A stretch of DNA of 64,000 bases. Origin: Lachnospiraceae bacterium (GTDB taxonomy: Bacteria; Bacillota; Clostridia; Lachnospirales; Lachnospiraceae). A model generated the notes under the pieces. The model had not been told where the DNA came from. It saw only the letters and a program-made list of their open reading frames with translations, and searched no databases. Below, one piece after another: positions 17,507 through 25,794 of the stretch; position 1 is the stretch's first letter; each line of letters opens with the position of its first letter. Made by a program: the position numbers and the translations under genes. Location: positions 186,001 to 250,000 of the forward strand of contig JAIDHX010000036.1 in the NCBI GenBank assembly GCA_029053015.1. The letters run 5' to 3'.

Positions 17507-18157
17507 ATGTCGTTTATGGAAGAAATGGTAAAAGAGAATATTCCCATATGGGATGCCTGTGCGGAGACGCTTTTTGTAAAAGAAATGCAGACGGGAGCGC
17601 TGCCGCCGGAAAAAATGAAACAGTACATGATACAGGACAGCATCTATCTGAAACATTATGCCCGCGTCTATGGAAAGGCAATCTATCATTCTGCAAATTT
17701 AAAGGATATTCAGATGTATTATTCTGTGTTAAACTTTGTGACAGAGGAAGAGTCACATATCAGATTGGCCTACCTAAAACAGTTTGGATTGACGGACGCG
17801 GATATAGAGGCAGGGAAGCCGCTGCCGGAAAATCGGAATTACATTGATTTTTTGTTAAACATAGCGGAGCGGGGGGATATCCTGGAAATACTGATGTCGG
17901 TCCTGCCGTGTCTGTTAAGTTACAGCTATGTTTTTCGAAAAATAGCGGCAATGCCGAAAACGGCCGACTCAAGATATTTTGATTTTATACAGGATTATGC
18001 GGAGGAGCAATATTTTGAAGACTGCAAAAGCTGGTGTGCGTTCGCGGACGAAAAGTGCAGGGATTTATCAGCGGAAGAAAAAGAAAAACTAAGCGCTGTC
18101 TTTCAAAAGGCAAGTCTGCATGAGCTTGCTTTCTGGAAAATGGCATATGGAGAATAG
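17507..18157 (+). CDS. tenA: TenA family aminopyrimidine aminohydrolase / thiaminase II
   Basis: A 216-aa all-helical protein. The ORF track starts at 17480; ATG 17507 is preferred because GGGAGG lies six bases upstream. TenA enzymes hydrolyse thiamine breakdown products such as aminomethyl-HMP to HMP for salvage. Conserved features are the early FMEEM..IPIWDA helix, KMKQYMIQDSIYLKHYARVYGKA, the Cys-containing LPCLLSYSYVF (nucleophile position) and the terminal ELAFWKMAY that supplies a catalytic Glu. It leads the riboswitch-controlled operon; its product HMP feeds ThiD two genes downstream. Confidence 0.93.
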   Translation: MSFMEEMVKENIPIWDACAETLFVKEMQTGALPPEKMKQYMIQDSIYLKHYARVYGKAIYHSANLKDIQMYYSVLNFVTEEESHIRLAYLKQFGLTDADIEAGKPLPENRNYIDFLLNIAERGDILEILMSVLPCLLSYSYVFRKIAAMPKTADSRYFDFIQDYAEEQYFEDCKSWCAFADEKCRDLSAEEKEKLSAVFQKASLHELAFWKMAYGE

Positions 18158-18208
18158 TAATTTGGTTTGGTGCGCAGAGCGGCAGTTTATCAGGAGAGGA
18201 GTATTTGT

Positions 18209-18847
18209 ATGAAAACAGGGATTTGTTACGTGGTAGGAGCTGGTGAAAATTATGGTCTGGATTTTATTCCCAAGGAGGCGGATTGCGTCATTGCGGCGGA
18301 TGCAGGCTTTGCGTCTTTGGAGCAGAAGGGGATAGAGATGGATATGGTGATTGGCGATTTTGACACGCTTTCCTTTGTGCCCGGCCTCCCGAATGTCATC
18401 GTTTTAAACAGGGAAAAGGATACCACGGATATGTTGTCCGCCGTGCGCGAGGGCGTCAAGAAGGGATACGAAAGGTTTCATATTTACTGCGGAACCGGCG
18501 GGCGGATAGAGCACACCATTGCAAACATGCAGCTTTTAACGGAATTGTCACAAAGTGGAAAGCGCGGGTTTTTATTTGGAAAAGATTACATTATAACCGC
18601 TGTGACAAACGGGACGTTAGAGCTGCCGGCACATGCTTCAGGCTTTGTATCCGTGTTTTCTCATTCTGACAGGGCGGAAGGCGTATGCATAGAAGGTTTA
18701 AAGTACGAACTGCATGGAGCGGTCCTGACAAATTCGTTTCCGCTTGGCGTCAGCAATGAATTTATCGGCAAAAAAGGAAAGATTTCTGTTGCAAACGGAA
18801 CCTTGTGGATTGTGTTTCCGATGGAAGCAAAGGAGGCCGCCTTCTGA
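18209..18847 (+). CDS. thiN: Thiamine pyrophosphokinase
   Basis: A 212-aa enzyme that transfers pyrophosphate from ATP to thiamine, giving TPP. ATG 18209 is chosen over the track's 18167 because AGGAGAGGA precedes it by eight bases. The N-terminal catalytic domain has ADAGFASL and the hallmark GDFDTL, followed by REKDTTDM and GTGGRIEHT; the C-terminal part is the thiamine-binding beta domain (LKYELHGA, GVSNEF). Its TGA overlaps the ATG of thiD. It allows direct salvage of thiamine, complementing the synthesis branch encoded next. Confidence 0.93.
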   Translation: MKTGICYVVGAGENYGLDFIPKEADCVIAADAGFASLEQKGIEMDMVIGDFDTLSFVPGLPNVIVLNREKDTTDMLSAVREGVKKGYERFHIYCGTGGRIEHTIANMQLLTELSQSGKRGFLFGKDYIITAVTNGTLELPAHASGFVSVFSHSDRAEGVCIEGLKYELHGAVLTNSFPLGVSNEFIGKKGKISVANGTLWIVFPMEAKEAAF

Positions 18848-19665
18848 TGAAAACGGTTTTGAGCATTGCCGGTTCCGACTGCAGCGGCGGCGCAGGCATA
18901 CAGGCGGACTTAAAGACTTTTTCCGCGCACGGCGTTTTCGGGATGAGCGTCATTGTTTCTGTTGTTGCCGAAAATACAAGCAGGGTGATAGATATACAGG
19001 ATATAACGCCGGACATGATAGGGAAGCAGATAGAGGCAGTCTTTGAGGATATTGAAGTGGACGCCGTCAAAATCGGCATGTTGTCTTCTGTGGCATGTAT
19101 GGAAGCGGCTGTCGGAAAAATAAAACAGTACAGACCGAAAAATATAGTGGTTGACCCGGTCATGTATGCCAAAAACGGCAGTCCGCTTATGGACGGGGAG
19201 GCAGTCGGCACATTGATAAAAAGAGTGATTCCGCTTGCTGATGTTTTGACGCCGAATATTCCGGAGGCCGAAAAAATAACGGGCATGGAAATAGCAACAG
19301 TTGAAGATATGAGGGCGGCAGCGGTTAAAATACACGGCATGGGTGCGAAAGCGGTAGTGGTGAAGGGCGGTCATGCCGTTGGAAATGCACTGGACGTCCT
19401 TTTTGACGGGAACGAGTTCTTTTATTTTGAAACAGCCCGAATCAATACAAAGAATACACATGGCACAGGCTGCACTTTTTCATCGGCGATTGCGTCAGGT
19501 CTGGCAAAAGGCATGAGCGTGCAGGAGGCGGTAAAAGGGGCGAAAGCGTATGTGACAACGGCAATTGCACACTCCCTTTCCATTGGAAAGGGCAATGGTC
19601 CGACACACCATTTTTACGACTTATACAGGCACGGATTATGCGAACGGGCAGGAGGCGGCATATGA
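18847..19665 (+). CDS. thiD: Hydroxymethylpyrimidine/phosphomethylpyrimidine kinase
   Basis: A 272-aa ribokinase-fold kinase that phosphorylates HMP twice to HMP-PP. The start ATG 18847 overlaps the thiN stop, with AAGGAGG ten bases upstream; the track start at 18805 is too early. Motifs: [20 protein letters not shown] (substrate site), [29 protein letters not shown], and [11 protein letters not shown] (anion hole and catalytic Cys/Asp region). It receives HMP released by TenA and passes HMP-PP to ThiE. Confidence 0.95.
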   Translation: MKTVLSIAGSDCSGGAGIQADLKTFSAHGVFGMSVIVSVVAENTSRVIDIQDITPDMIGKQIEAVFEDIEVDAVKIGMLSSVACMEAAVGKIKQYRPKNIVVDPVMYAKNGSPLMDGEAVGTLIKRVIPLADVLTPNIPEAEKITGMEIATVEDMRAAAVKIHGMGAKAVVVKGGHAVGNALDVLFDGNEFFYFETARINTKNTHGTGCTFSSAIASGLAKGMSVQEAVKGAKAYVTTAIAHSLSIGKGNGPTHHFYDLYRHGLCERAGGGI

Positions 19666-20282
19666 CTTATGATTACTCGCTCTATCTGGTCACGGACCGT
19701 ATGTGTATGAGCGCTGCAACCTTAAGGGAAGCGGTGGAGCAGGCAGTCCTGGGCGGATGTACCATGGTGCAGCTTCGCGAAAACCATATTTCTTCACGGG
19801 ATTTTTATGATACGGCAAAAGAAATAAAAGAGATAACGGATACCTATGATATCCCCTTGATTATCAATAACAGGATAGACATAGCGCTTGCGGTTGACGC
19901 GGCGGGCGTGCACATTGGGCAGAGCGACATACCGTCGTCAGTTGCAAGAAAGCTGATTGGGCGGGAGAAGCTGCTTGGTGTGTCGGCGTCGTCTTTGCGT
20001 GAGGCATTACAGGCGCAGAGCGATGGCGCCGATTATCTGGGGGTGGGCGCCATGTTTCCGACAAAGACGAAGTACGACGCAAAAATCGTGTCCATGGAGG
20101 AATGGCAGGCAATCCGGCAGGCAGTTACCATCCCCATCGTGGTAATCGGCGGAATCGGGAAAGAAAATGCGGCAGTGTTCTTGCAATCCGGCGCGGACGG
20201 CATAGCGGCTGCCTCGGCAATCTTGGCGCAGCCGGATATCCGGCGGGCAGCGGCAGAATTAAAGAGGGAAAGAATATTGTAG
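19662..20282 (+). CDS. thiE: Thiamine-phosphate synthase
   Basis: A 206-aa TIM-barrel enzyme that couples HMP-PP with thiazole phosphate to thiamine monophosphate. ATG 19662 overlaps the thiD stop (ATGA), with GGAGG just upstream; the track's 19638 is inside thiD. Motifs include [54 protein letters not shown] (phosphate and Mg contacts) and [11 protein letters not shown]. No thiM or thiazole pathway gene is present here, so the thiazole partner must come from elsewhere. Confidence 0.95.
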   Translation: MTYDYSLYLVTDRMCMSAATLREAVEQAVLGGCTMVQLRENHISSRDFYDTAKEIKEITDTYDIPLIINNRIDIALAVDAAGVHIGQSDIPSSVARKLIGREKLLGVSASSLREALQAQSDGADYLGVGAMFPTKTKYDAKIVSMEEWQAIRQAVTIPIVVIGGIGKENAAVFLQSGADGIAAASAILAQPDIRRAAAELKRERIL

Positions 20283-20296
20283 AAATGTTTGCGGCA

Positions 20297-20325
20297 TTGT
20301 TACGGTTACAAATTCATGTCATAAT
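20297..20325 (+). promoter_or_regulatory. Probable promoter of the 343-aa protein gene
   Basis: TTGTTA (20297-20302), 17-base spacer and CATAAT (20320-20325) between thiE and the next gene, suggesting that gene is not simply part of the thiamine operon. Confidence 0.5.
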
Positions 20326-20371
20326 ACAAACAAGGTTAGCCTGATAAAAGTAAAGCGAGGAAAAAGGAACG

Positions 20372-21403
20372 ATGAAAAATAATGAATTTGTGACCAAATG
20401 GGTAATTGATACCGTAAAGGAAAAGTATGCGGATGACATTGCGCTGGTGATCTCCCATACCACACTGCGAATGGATGATAGTGAGCCGGCTGTCAGTTAT
20501 TTTGTGCCAATCACAAAGCGGGGAAATGAGCTTGCTCGCACTTTCATTTTAAACGGTGAAGGGTTTGATGTGTGGGGGATTCCCTGGGAGCGTCTCGAGC
20601 AGTTTGCCGAACTTGAGGAATACAATATAACGGTGCTTGCAGACAGCGAAATTCTGTATGCAAAGGATGATGAGTGGGCACAGCGTTTTGAAATGCTCAA
20701 AGCAAGACAGCGCAGCAATCTTGCAGATGCATCAAAGATGCGAGGCTGTGCGTTGAAAGCATATGCGCAGGCAAAAGAATTGTATATGGAAATGCTTTTT
20801 ACGAAGCGAAGTGATATTCGCATGTTGGCCGGATATGTGTTAGATTATCTGGCGCGCGCCATTGCTTTCAGCCAGCACATTTATTTTAAAAAGTCCCAGA
20901 TCGCACAGCTTGAGGAATTGCAGCAATTAGCTAAAGCGGGAAAAGTGCCGGAAGGATTTTGTGAACTGTATGTAAGCGTCATCAAAGAGAATGACGGGAT
21001 AAAGCAGAGAGAAACATGTCATAAGGCAATTCAGATTGTGAGTGAATATTTGGAAGAAGTTTATCCCAATAATACTTTGAAAGAACACAATTATCAGGAT
21101 TTGGCGGACTGGTATGCAGAATTGTCTTATACATGGCTCAGGCTTCGGCATTATGCGGCAGCCGATGATTTTGTTAAGGTCTATATGTGGGGCATATTCT
21201 TACAAAGCGAGCTTAACAGCGTATGCGAAGATTTCTGTCTGGAAAAGCCGGAGCTTATGGAATGTTATGATTACGGGAATCTTGATGCATTTATCAGCCG
21301 TGCCGATGAACTGGAAAAATGGATACGCAAAGAAATTGAGGCAGGCGGCGGCGTCATTTATGAATACGACAGCAAGGAAGACTTTTTGAATGAAAACTCA
21401 TAA
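20372..21403 (+). CDS. Unrecognised 343-aa soluble protein, possibly nucleotidyltransferase-like
   Basis: I do not recognise this family with certainty. It has no signal or membrane segment. The first 100 residues (VIDTVKEKYADDIALVISHTTL...ARTFILNGEGFDVWGI) have the beta-alpha layout of a small nucleotidyltransferase-like domain but lack a clear GS/DxD catalytic motif. Residues 110-340 are predominantly helical (AYAQAKELYMEM, YVLDYLARAIAFSQHIYF), reminiscent of helical C-terminal domains of such proteins. It overlaps the following CD3324-family gene by 14 bases, implying co-translation and probably a joint role. RBS AGCGAGG precedes ATG 20372. Confidence 0.6.
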   Translation: MKNNEFVTKWVIDTVKEKYADDIALVISHTTLRMDDSEPAVSYFVPITKRGNELARTFILNGEGFDVWGIPWERLEQFAELEEYNITVLADSEILYAKDDEWAQRFEMLKARQRSNLADASKMRGCALKAYAQAKELYMEMLFTKRSDIRMLAGYVLDYLARAIAFSQHIYFKKSQIAQLEELQQLAKAGKVPEGFCELYVSVIKENDGIKQRETCHKAIQIVSEYLEEVYPNNTLKEHNYQDLADWYAELSYTWLRLRHYAAADDFVKVYMWGIFLQSELNSVCEDFCLEKPELMECYDYGNLDAFISRADELEKWIRKEIEAGGGVIYEYDSKEDFLNENS

Positions 21404-21659
21404 AAATGCGCGGGATATCCTTCCGGACAGACTTTTGAGGGAGCTGCAGGAGTATATATCCGGCGAAACCCTGTATATTCCCAAAGCACAGGAAAAGAAA
21501 CCCTGGGGCGAAACGTCAGGGGCACGAAGTTATTACAAACAGCGCAATGCAGAGATACGCAAAAAGCATGCAGGCGGAAGTAAAATAGAGGACCTCTGTG
21601 AAGAATATCATCTATCTTGTGACTCAATACGCAAAATAATATATGCGGAAGAACTTTAA
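21390..21659 (+). CDS. CD3324 family small helix-turn-helix protein
   Basis: An 89-aa protein that resembles the CD3324 family: it starts with the typical ARDILPDRLLRELQEYI, carries the YIPKAQEKKPWGE core and ends in a helix-turn-helix-like SKIEDLCEEYHLSCDSIRKII. Proteins of this kind are related to the Mor activator type of HTH and are probably DNA binding, though no target is known. The 14-base overlap with the preceding gene suggests that both are made together. Confidence 0.8.
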   Translation: MKTHKNARDILPDRLLRELQEYISGETLYIPKAQEKKPWGETSGARSYYKQRNAEIRKKHAGGSKIEDLCEEYHLSCDSIRKIIYAEEL

Positions 21660-21702
21660 TTTTGCCTCCGCCTCCGTTGGCTTATATTCTATAAAATACC
21701 TT

Positions 21703-23211
21703 TCAGGCAGAAAGTAAAAGCAGCACTGCAAGAATAGCTGCAGGCACCGTTACGGTATCATATTCGCTGGGAGAGCAAACTTCCGTTATCGCTCCGACGA
21801 TTGCTCCGGCAAAAATCGGAAATAGTGATTTCCAGAATGGGAAATGGCAGTACAAAAGAAAGACCGCAAGACCGCATATCAGAGATACCAGAAACATGGC
21901 CGCAGTCCCTTCCCATGACTTTTTTCCGTCGGCGGGTTTCAGATGTACTTTGTGTTTTCCGAATGGAATGCCGACCAGGGCAGCAGCGGCATCCCCTGTT
22001 CCCCACATGAGAATGGCTGTGGCTGCATCATATGGTTTGCCAAAGATTCCCCATGCCACAGCCGTAACAACGGCAAACATAAAGAACAGCATCAAGAGAC
22101 TGTTTTTAATCTCTCCGGGTTTCTTTTGGACAAACAGGTTATGAAACCAACTTTCTTTTTCAAGAATAGCAAGCACCGGGTAAAGAAGCACAGCAATCAG
22201 GCAGGAGGTTAAAGACGCCGCCTGCCAGCTTTCGGCAACGATAATCATAAATGTGGTACAGCTGAACGCTACCAGGTGCAGTAGTTTCCTGAACACAAAT
22301 TGCGGAACTTTGGTAAAGAACCTGATTGCTAAAAGGATTGCTATGCAGGGAAGAATATACATGATAAACTTCTCAAGGCACCGCAGTATCATGGCGGCAA
22401 TCGTAATTTTCGATATGATTGACCAGTAATTTAACAGCAGCATAGCAGCACCGAGTACAGTAAGCACTGCTCCCGTCACCAGTCCAACCGTACGGTTTTT
22501 TACTCGGTTGGCAAACCGTGCGGAGACCAAAGAAGCTGCAGTCGCAACAACAATACATATCAGCAGGACATTCCAGCGCTCCAGAATAATTGCCGGGTGG
22601 ATAAGGATATGACTGACTGATGCAATAAGCGCCGTAAAAGTCATAATAAAAGTGCTTGTTCCGACCGCAGTTTTCAGTTCCATGCTTAAGAATGCAGTAA
22701 AAACGACCAGCATCATCATACCGCCGCCTGTTCCTACAAAACCCGTTCCGAATCCAATGGTCAAACCGAAAAAAAGGGATATGGCTACGCCTTTTAAGTC
22801 AAGCTTCTCGCCCTTACCCGCTGTATTTTCCCGTGACGTGTCCGGTTTTATCAGAAAACGGATACCGATGAAAAATGTCAGAAACAGCGTAAAACTGCCT
22901 AATACCACATTTCCTGCAAGCCACGCCACGTAACTGCCCACTGTGCTCATGGTGAGGATGCATGTCAGCATGATCCAGCCGCGTTTCAGGTCGATATTTT
23001 TATGCTTTCCGTATGTAATTGTTGTCACTGCCGAGCCAAGAATATCTGATGCAAGAGCAATGGCAGTAGCCTGATAGGCACCGTTTTCTCCGCCAAAGCT
23101 TGGACAAAGCACAATCAGTATCGGCACCATCACGGTTGCTGCTGACAGTCCCGCAAGACCTGTTCCGATTCCTGCCCCAAGTGCTGCAAGAATATACCAT
23201 ATGTATTCCAT
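21703..23211 (-). CDS. TauE/SafE permease fused to a phytol/dolichol-kinase-like domain
   Basis: A 502-aa polytopic membrane protein made of two families in one frame. Residues 1-260 are a TSUP/TauE-SafE anion exporter, with the duplicated pattern GAGIGTGLAGLSAATVMVP and GFGTGFVGTGGGMMML. Residues 280-502 resemble CTP-dependent polyprenol/phytol kinases: FRKLLHLVAF (the R-K-x2-H motif), WGTGDAAAALVG followed by GKHK, and KSWEGTAAMF, which are the nucleotide-binding signatures of that family. Each half is full length. It is last in a four-gene minus-strand operon, 31 bases after the Zn-ribbon gene. Substrates of either half cannot be read from sequence. Confidence 0.85.
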   Translation of the reverse strand: MEYIWYILAALGAGIGTGLAGLSAATVMVPILIVLCPSFGGENGAYQATAIALASDILGSAVTTITYGKHKNIDLKRGWIMLTCILTMSTVGSYVAWLAGNVVLGSFTLFLTFFIGIRFLIKPDTSRENTAGKGEKLDLKGVAISLFFGLTIGFGTGFVGTGGGMMMLVVFTAFLSMELKTAVGTSTFIMTFTALIASVSHILIHPAIILERWNVLLICIVVATAASLVSARFANRVKNRTVGLVTGAVLTVLGAAMLLLNYWSIISKITIAAMILRCLEKFIMYILPCIAILLAIRFFTKVPQFVFRKLLHLVAFSCTTFMIIVAESWQAASLTSCLIAVLLYPVLAILEKESWFHNLFVQKKPGEIKNSLLMLFFMFAVVTAVAWGIFGKPYDAATAILMWGTGDAAAALVGIPFGKHKVHLKPADGKKSWEGTAAMFLVSLICGLAVFLLYCHFPFWKSLFPIFAGAIVGAITEVCSPSEYDTVTVPAAILAVLLLLSA

Positions 23212-23242
23212 AGACTTTTCCTTTCCAACTTCTAATCACTTA

Positions 23243-23914
23243 TTATCCGATATAAACCGCTGCAGAAGCGCCATCCAATGACAAGGATTCTTTGCCATGC
23301 GCAGTTTCTTTAAAAAGAGTCCCATCTTCCAATGTATAGGTAATGGTATGGTATTTCGTTGTCCTAACGCCATAAGGGATATAGAGCCATTTTAATTTTG
23401 AGGCTTTCTCTATCCTCAATTCCTGCGGCGTGCTTGTGATGCCTTCAGGATTGTATACGAGCAGCCGTTCAGACTGATCAAATTGCATTTCCAGTATTTC
23501 ACCGTCATAATGGGTGCGCACAATCTTGTGGCAGTTATCGTAAGGTCTGCCGAACCAGTCGCCATAAAAGCACAGGCTGCCGCCTTTTGTTAAAATTTGC
23601 AAATCTTTGCAGGGGCGAACAATGTGCAAGCGCTTCTTTACGATTTCCTCTGCTTCTTTGATGGCGTCCAAATACGTTTTGACGAGCCGGATTTTCCGAT
23701 GGTTTATATTTAAGTGGTAATCTGTATTCTGCGACTCAATCACACCGGCAATTTCACTCCCTAAGTATATTCGGCATGGCGTAACAGGGCCGTAGCCGTA
23801 TTCACATTCGAGGTACATGCTTCTCTTGCAGCATGGGCATATGACAGTGAAATTAGCACATGCTTCGATTGAAAACGCTGTATCGCAGTAAATACATTCT
23901 AAATCTTTTGTCAT
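23243..23914 (-). CDS. Unrecognised protein with N-terminal zinc ribbon
   Basis: A 223-aa soluble protein. The N-terminus has two cysteine pairs, CIYC and CPCC about 20 residues apart, a probable zinc ribbon. The middle has a helical segment (YLDAIKEAEEIVKKRL) and the C-terminal half is beta-rich (LEMQFDQSERLLVYNPEGI, KYHTITYTLEDGTLF), which could form a small barrel. I cannot assign a function. It sits between the sugar isomerase-like gene and the TauE-kinase fusion with gaps of 31 bases on each side, consistent with co-transcription. Confidence 0.65.
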   Translation of the reverse strand: MTKDLECIYCDTAFSIEACANFTVICPCCKRSMYLECEYGYGPVTPCRIYLGSEIAGVIESQNTDYHLNINHRKIRLVKTYLDAIKEAEEIVKKRLHIVRPCKDLQILTKGGSLCFYGDWFGRPYDNCHKIVRTHYDGEILEMQFDQSERLLVYNPEGITSTPQELRIEKASKLKWLYIPYGVRTTKYHTITYTLEDGTLFKETAHGKESLSLDGASAAVYIG

Positions 23915-23945
23915 GGTTTTCTCCCATTTTAGCTGTGCGGGCGGA

Positions 23946-24728
23946 TTACAAGTTGTTTCTCAGCCACGCTACGGACTCTCGCAATGCCTCCACCGTTTTG
24001 GTTTCTATTACGCACCGGCACCCACATTCTCTTGCGATACCAAGTCTTTGCGCCAGGTCGATTTCACCGGTGCCCAAGGTCCGATGGTTTTTGCGGCCAA
24101 GCCCGTCATGGATATGAAAATGGTGCAGCCTGTCCTTGTGCTGCATAAGAAACGGTTCGTCCACATTATCACAGGTATGGGAATGTCCGATATCCCATGT
24201 CAGTGCAAACATACTGCTTTGCAGGAGATAGTCGATTGCCTCTTTTTCAAAGTCCTGATAGCCGTCCGTGTTCTCGATACATATTTTAATACCGGAGTTC
24301 CCTGCTGTTTTTTCACATAGTTCACGAAAACGGCGGATTGCCGCCATATATTCGCTGCGGTACTCTTCAAAAAGCCATACCCGTCTGTCAGGCAGGGTAA
24401 TATAGACGCCGGAGTGCATGTGCATATTTAAAAGCGGCGCGCCGATTTTTTGCGCCACGCGCAAAGTCCGTTCTACCGTTTCCAGATAAGCATCTGCCAC
24501 AAGGCGGTTGAAATCGCATACATTCAGATTTTCGTCCAGATGAATCGTGTAATAGAGGTAATGGCGTTCTGCCAAGTCTTTCAGATAGTCCGTTTCCTCC
24601 AACTGCGGCACCTGATACATGGGGAAATTCATGTTCAGTTCAATAAACTGCAGATCAAGCTCTTTGCACAGGGCAGCAGTTTCCTCCAGATTTTTGTTTT
24701 CAATCAATGTCGGCATACCGAAGTCCAT
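23946..24728 (-). CDS. Sugar phosphate isomerase/epimerase-like TIM barrel protein
   Basis: A 260-aa protein of the xylose isomerase-like/AP endonuclease 2 TIM-barrel family. The strands carry typical metal-site residues: IELNMNFP, PLLNMHMHSG, KICIENTD (Glu ligand), LTWDIGHSHT (Asp-His) and HFHIHDG (His), ending in CVIETK (Glu). Members act on sugars or sugar acids, or in inositol pathways; the substrate is not predictable. RBS AGGAGG precedes the ATG; the esterase gene ends 15 bases upstream, so both are in one operon. Confidence 0.85.
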   Translation of the reverse strand: MDFGMPTLIENKNLEETAALCKELDLQFIELNMNFPMYQVPQLEETDYLKDLAERHYLYYTIHLDENLNVCDFNRLVADAYLETVERTLRVAQKIGAPLLNMHMHSGVYITLPDRRVWLFEEYRSEYMAAIRRFRELCEKTAGNSGIKICIENTDGYQDFEKEAIDYLLQSSMFALTWDIGHSHTCDNVDEPFLMQHKDRLHHFHIHDGLGRKNHRTLGTGEIDLAQRLGIARECGCRCVIETKTVEALRESVAWLRNNL

Positions 24729-24743
24729 AGGTACCTCCTTTTT

Positions 24744-25643
24744 CTATTGGATATCCTTCAAAACTTCTATTCTTCTTTTCTGCGCTTTTTCCGTTGTGGG
24801 GCAGTTCTTCATATCATATCCGTGCATGGTCTGTTTTGTTTCATATAATGTTACAGGAACTCCATGTTCCATCAGTTTCCTTGCAAAATCGACTCCTTCA
24901 TCATGTAAACAGTCGTATTCTGCGGTTTCCAGATAGGTAGGAGGCATATTGCGCAAGTCTGCTCTTTCGCTTGGTGAAATATAAGGATGCTCCCCTAAAT
25001 AATAGCTCCACATTCTTTTCGTTAGTCTGGAATTCCACATAGGGGTATCTGTATAGACTTTCATGGATTGCGTATTCATCCGTTTGTCTAACAGAGGGTA
25101 AATAAGCATTTGATAACAGGGCTTCACCAAATTTTTCTGTAGAGCTTTTAAAGTGACGTCAACAGCCAGACACCCGCCTGCGGAATCTCCGCCGACAATA
25201 ATCTTGTTTGTATCTATTTTTAAACGAGCAGCATTTTTCACAATCCATTGATAGGCACGAAAGCAGTCATGTAACGGAACAGGATATTTATATTTGGGGG
25301 AAAGCCTGTAATCAACATACACTACCTTACAATTACTTTCTGCAGCAAACCGCCGGCACAAATGATAATGGCAGGAAGACCCCTTAAAAGCAAAACCGCC
25401 TCCATGCATATACAAAAGCACTTTATCCGTCGTGGTCCTGACAGGGTAAAAAATGTACAAAGCGATGTGACTGCCATCGGCTGTCTTAAGCCGCTTTTTT
25501 GCTATTTTTACTTCTGCGTCACTTTTCAGTATTTTGGGAACAAGCCCCAATACGAAAGAGGATATTGGAAATAAAGCCCTGTGAAATGGCGGGGTAAATT
25601 TCGCAAATATGCCATATTCTGGACTGATGTTATATTTTTTCAT
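24744..25643 (-). CDS. Alpha/beta hydrolase, hormone-sensitive-lipase type esterase
   Basis: A 299-aa esterase of the HSL family. LYMHGGGFAF gives the HGGG oxyanion hole near residue 78, VGGDSAGG is the nucleophile elbow near 150, DEGVDF carries the family's acid region and TMHGYD near residue 275 provides the catalytic His. The N-terminus has a short hydrophobic stretch (FPISSFVLGLV) that might associate with membrane, but no cleavable signal is clear. These enzymes hydrolyse short acyl esters. It is the first gene of the minus-strand operon, with an extended -10 upstream. Confidence 0.88.
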   Translation of the reverse strand: MKKYNISPEYGIFAKFTPPFHRALFPISSFVLGLVPKILKSDAEVKIAKKRLKTADGSHIALYIFYPVRTTTDKVLLYMHGGGFAFKGSSCHYHLCRRFAAESNCKVVYVDYRLSPKYKYPVPLHDCFRAYQWIVKNAARLKIDTNKIIVGGDSAGGCLAVDVTLKALQKNLVKPCYQMLIYPLLDKRMNTQSMKVYTDTPMWNSRLTKRMWSYYLGEHPYISPSERADLRNMPPTYLETAEYDCLHDEGVDFARKLMEHGVPVTLYETKQTMHGYDMKNCPTTEKAQKRRIEVLKDIQ

Positions 25644-25682
25644 TTTTTTACCTTCGCTAATCTTGCCAAAGCATTTTAGTGT

Positions 25683-25691
25683 ATTATATCA
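25683..25691 (-). promoter_or_regulatory. Extended -10 promoter of the esterase operon
   Basis: On the minus strand TGATATAAT (TG one base before TATAAT), 40 bases before the esterase start. No good -35 is seen at the usual distance, which fits an extended -10 promoter. Confidence 0.5.
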
Positions 25692-25730
25692 TGAAAGAGT
25701 AAATTTAGCTATTTCTGATGCTTGATTTTA

Positions 25731-25759
25731 TTGCTTTTAAAGCGGTCAGCCTATATAAT
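25731..25759 (+). promoter_or_regulatory. Promoter of the GGDEF protein gene
   Basis: TTGCTT (25731-25736), 17-base spacer, TATAAT (25754-25759), 35 bases before ATG 25795, with AAAGGA as RBS. Confidence 0.55.
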
Positions 25760-25794
25760 AAAATTATCTATAGTCGGGAGAAAGGAAATATGAT

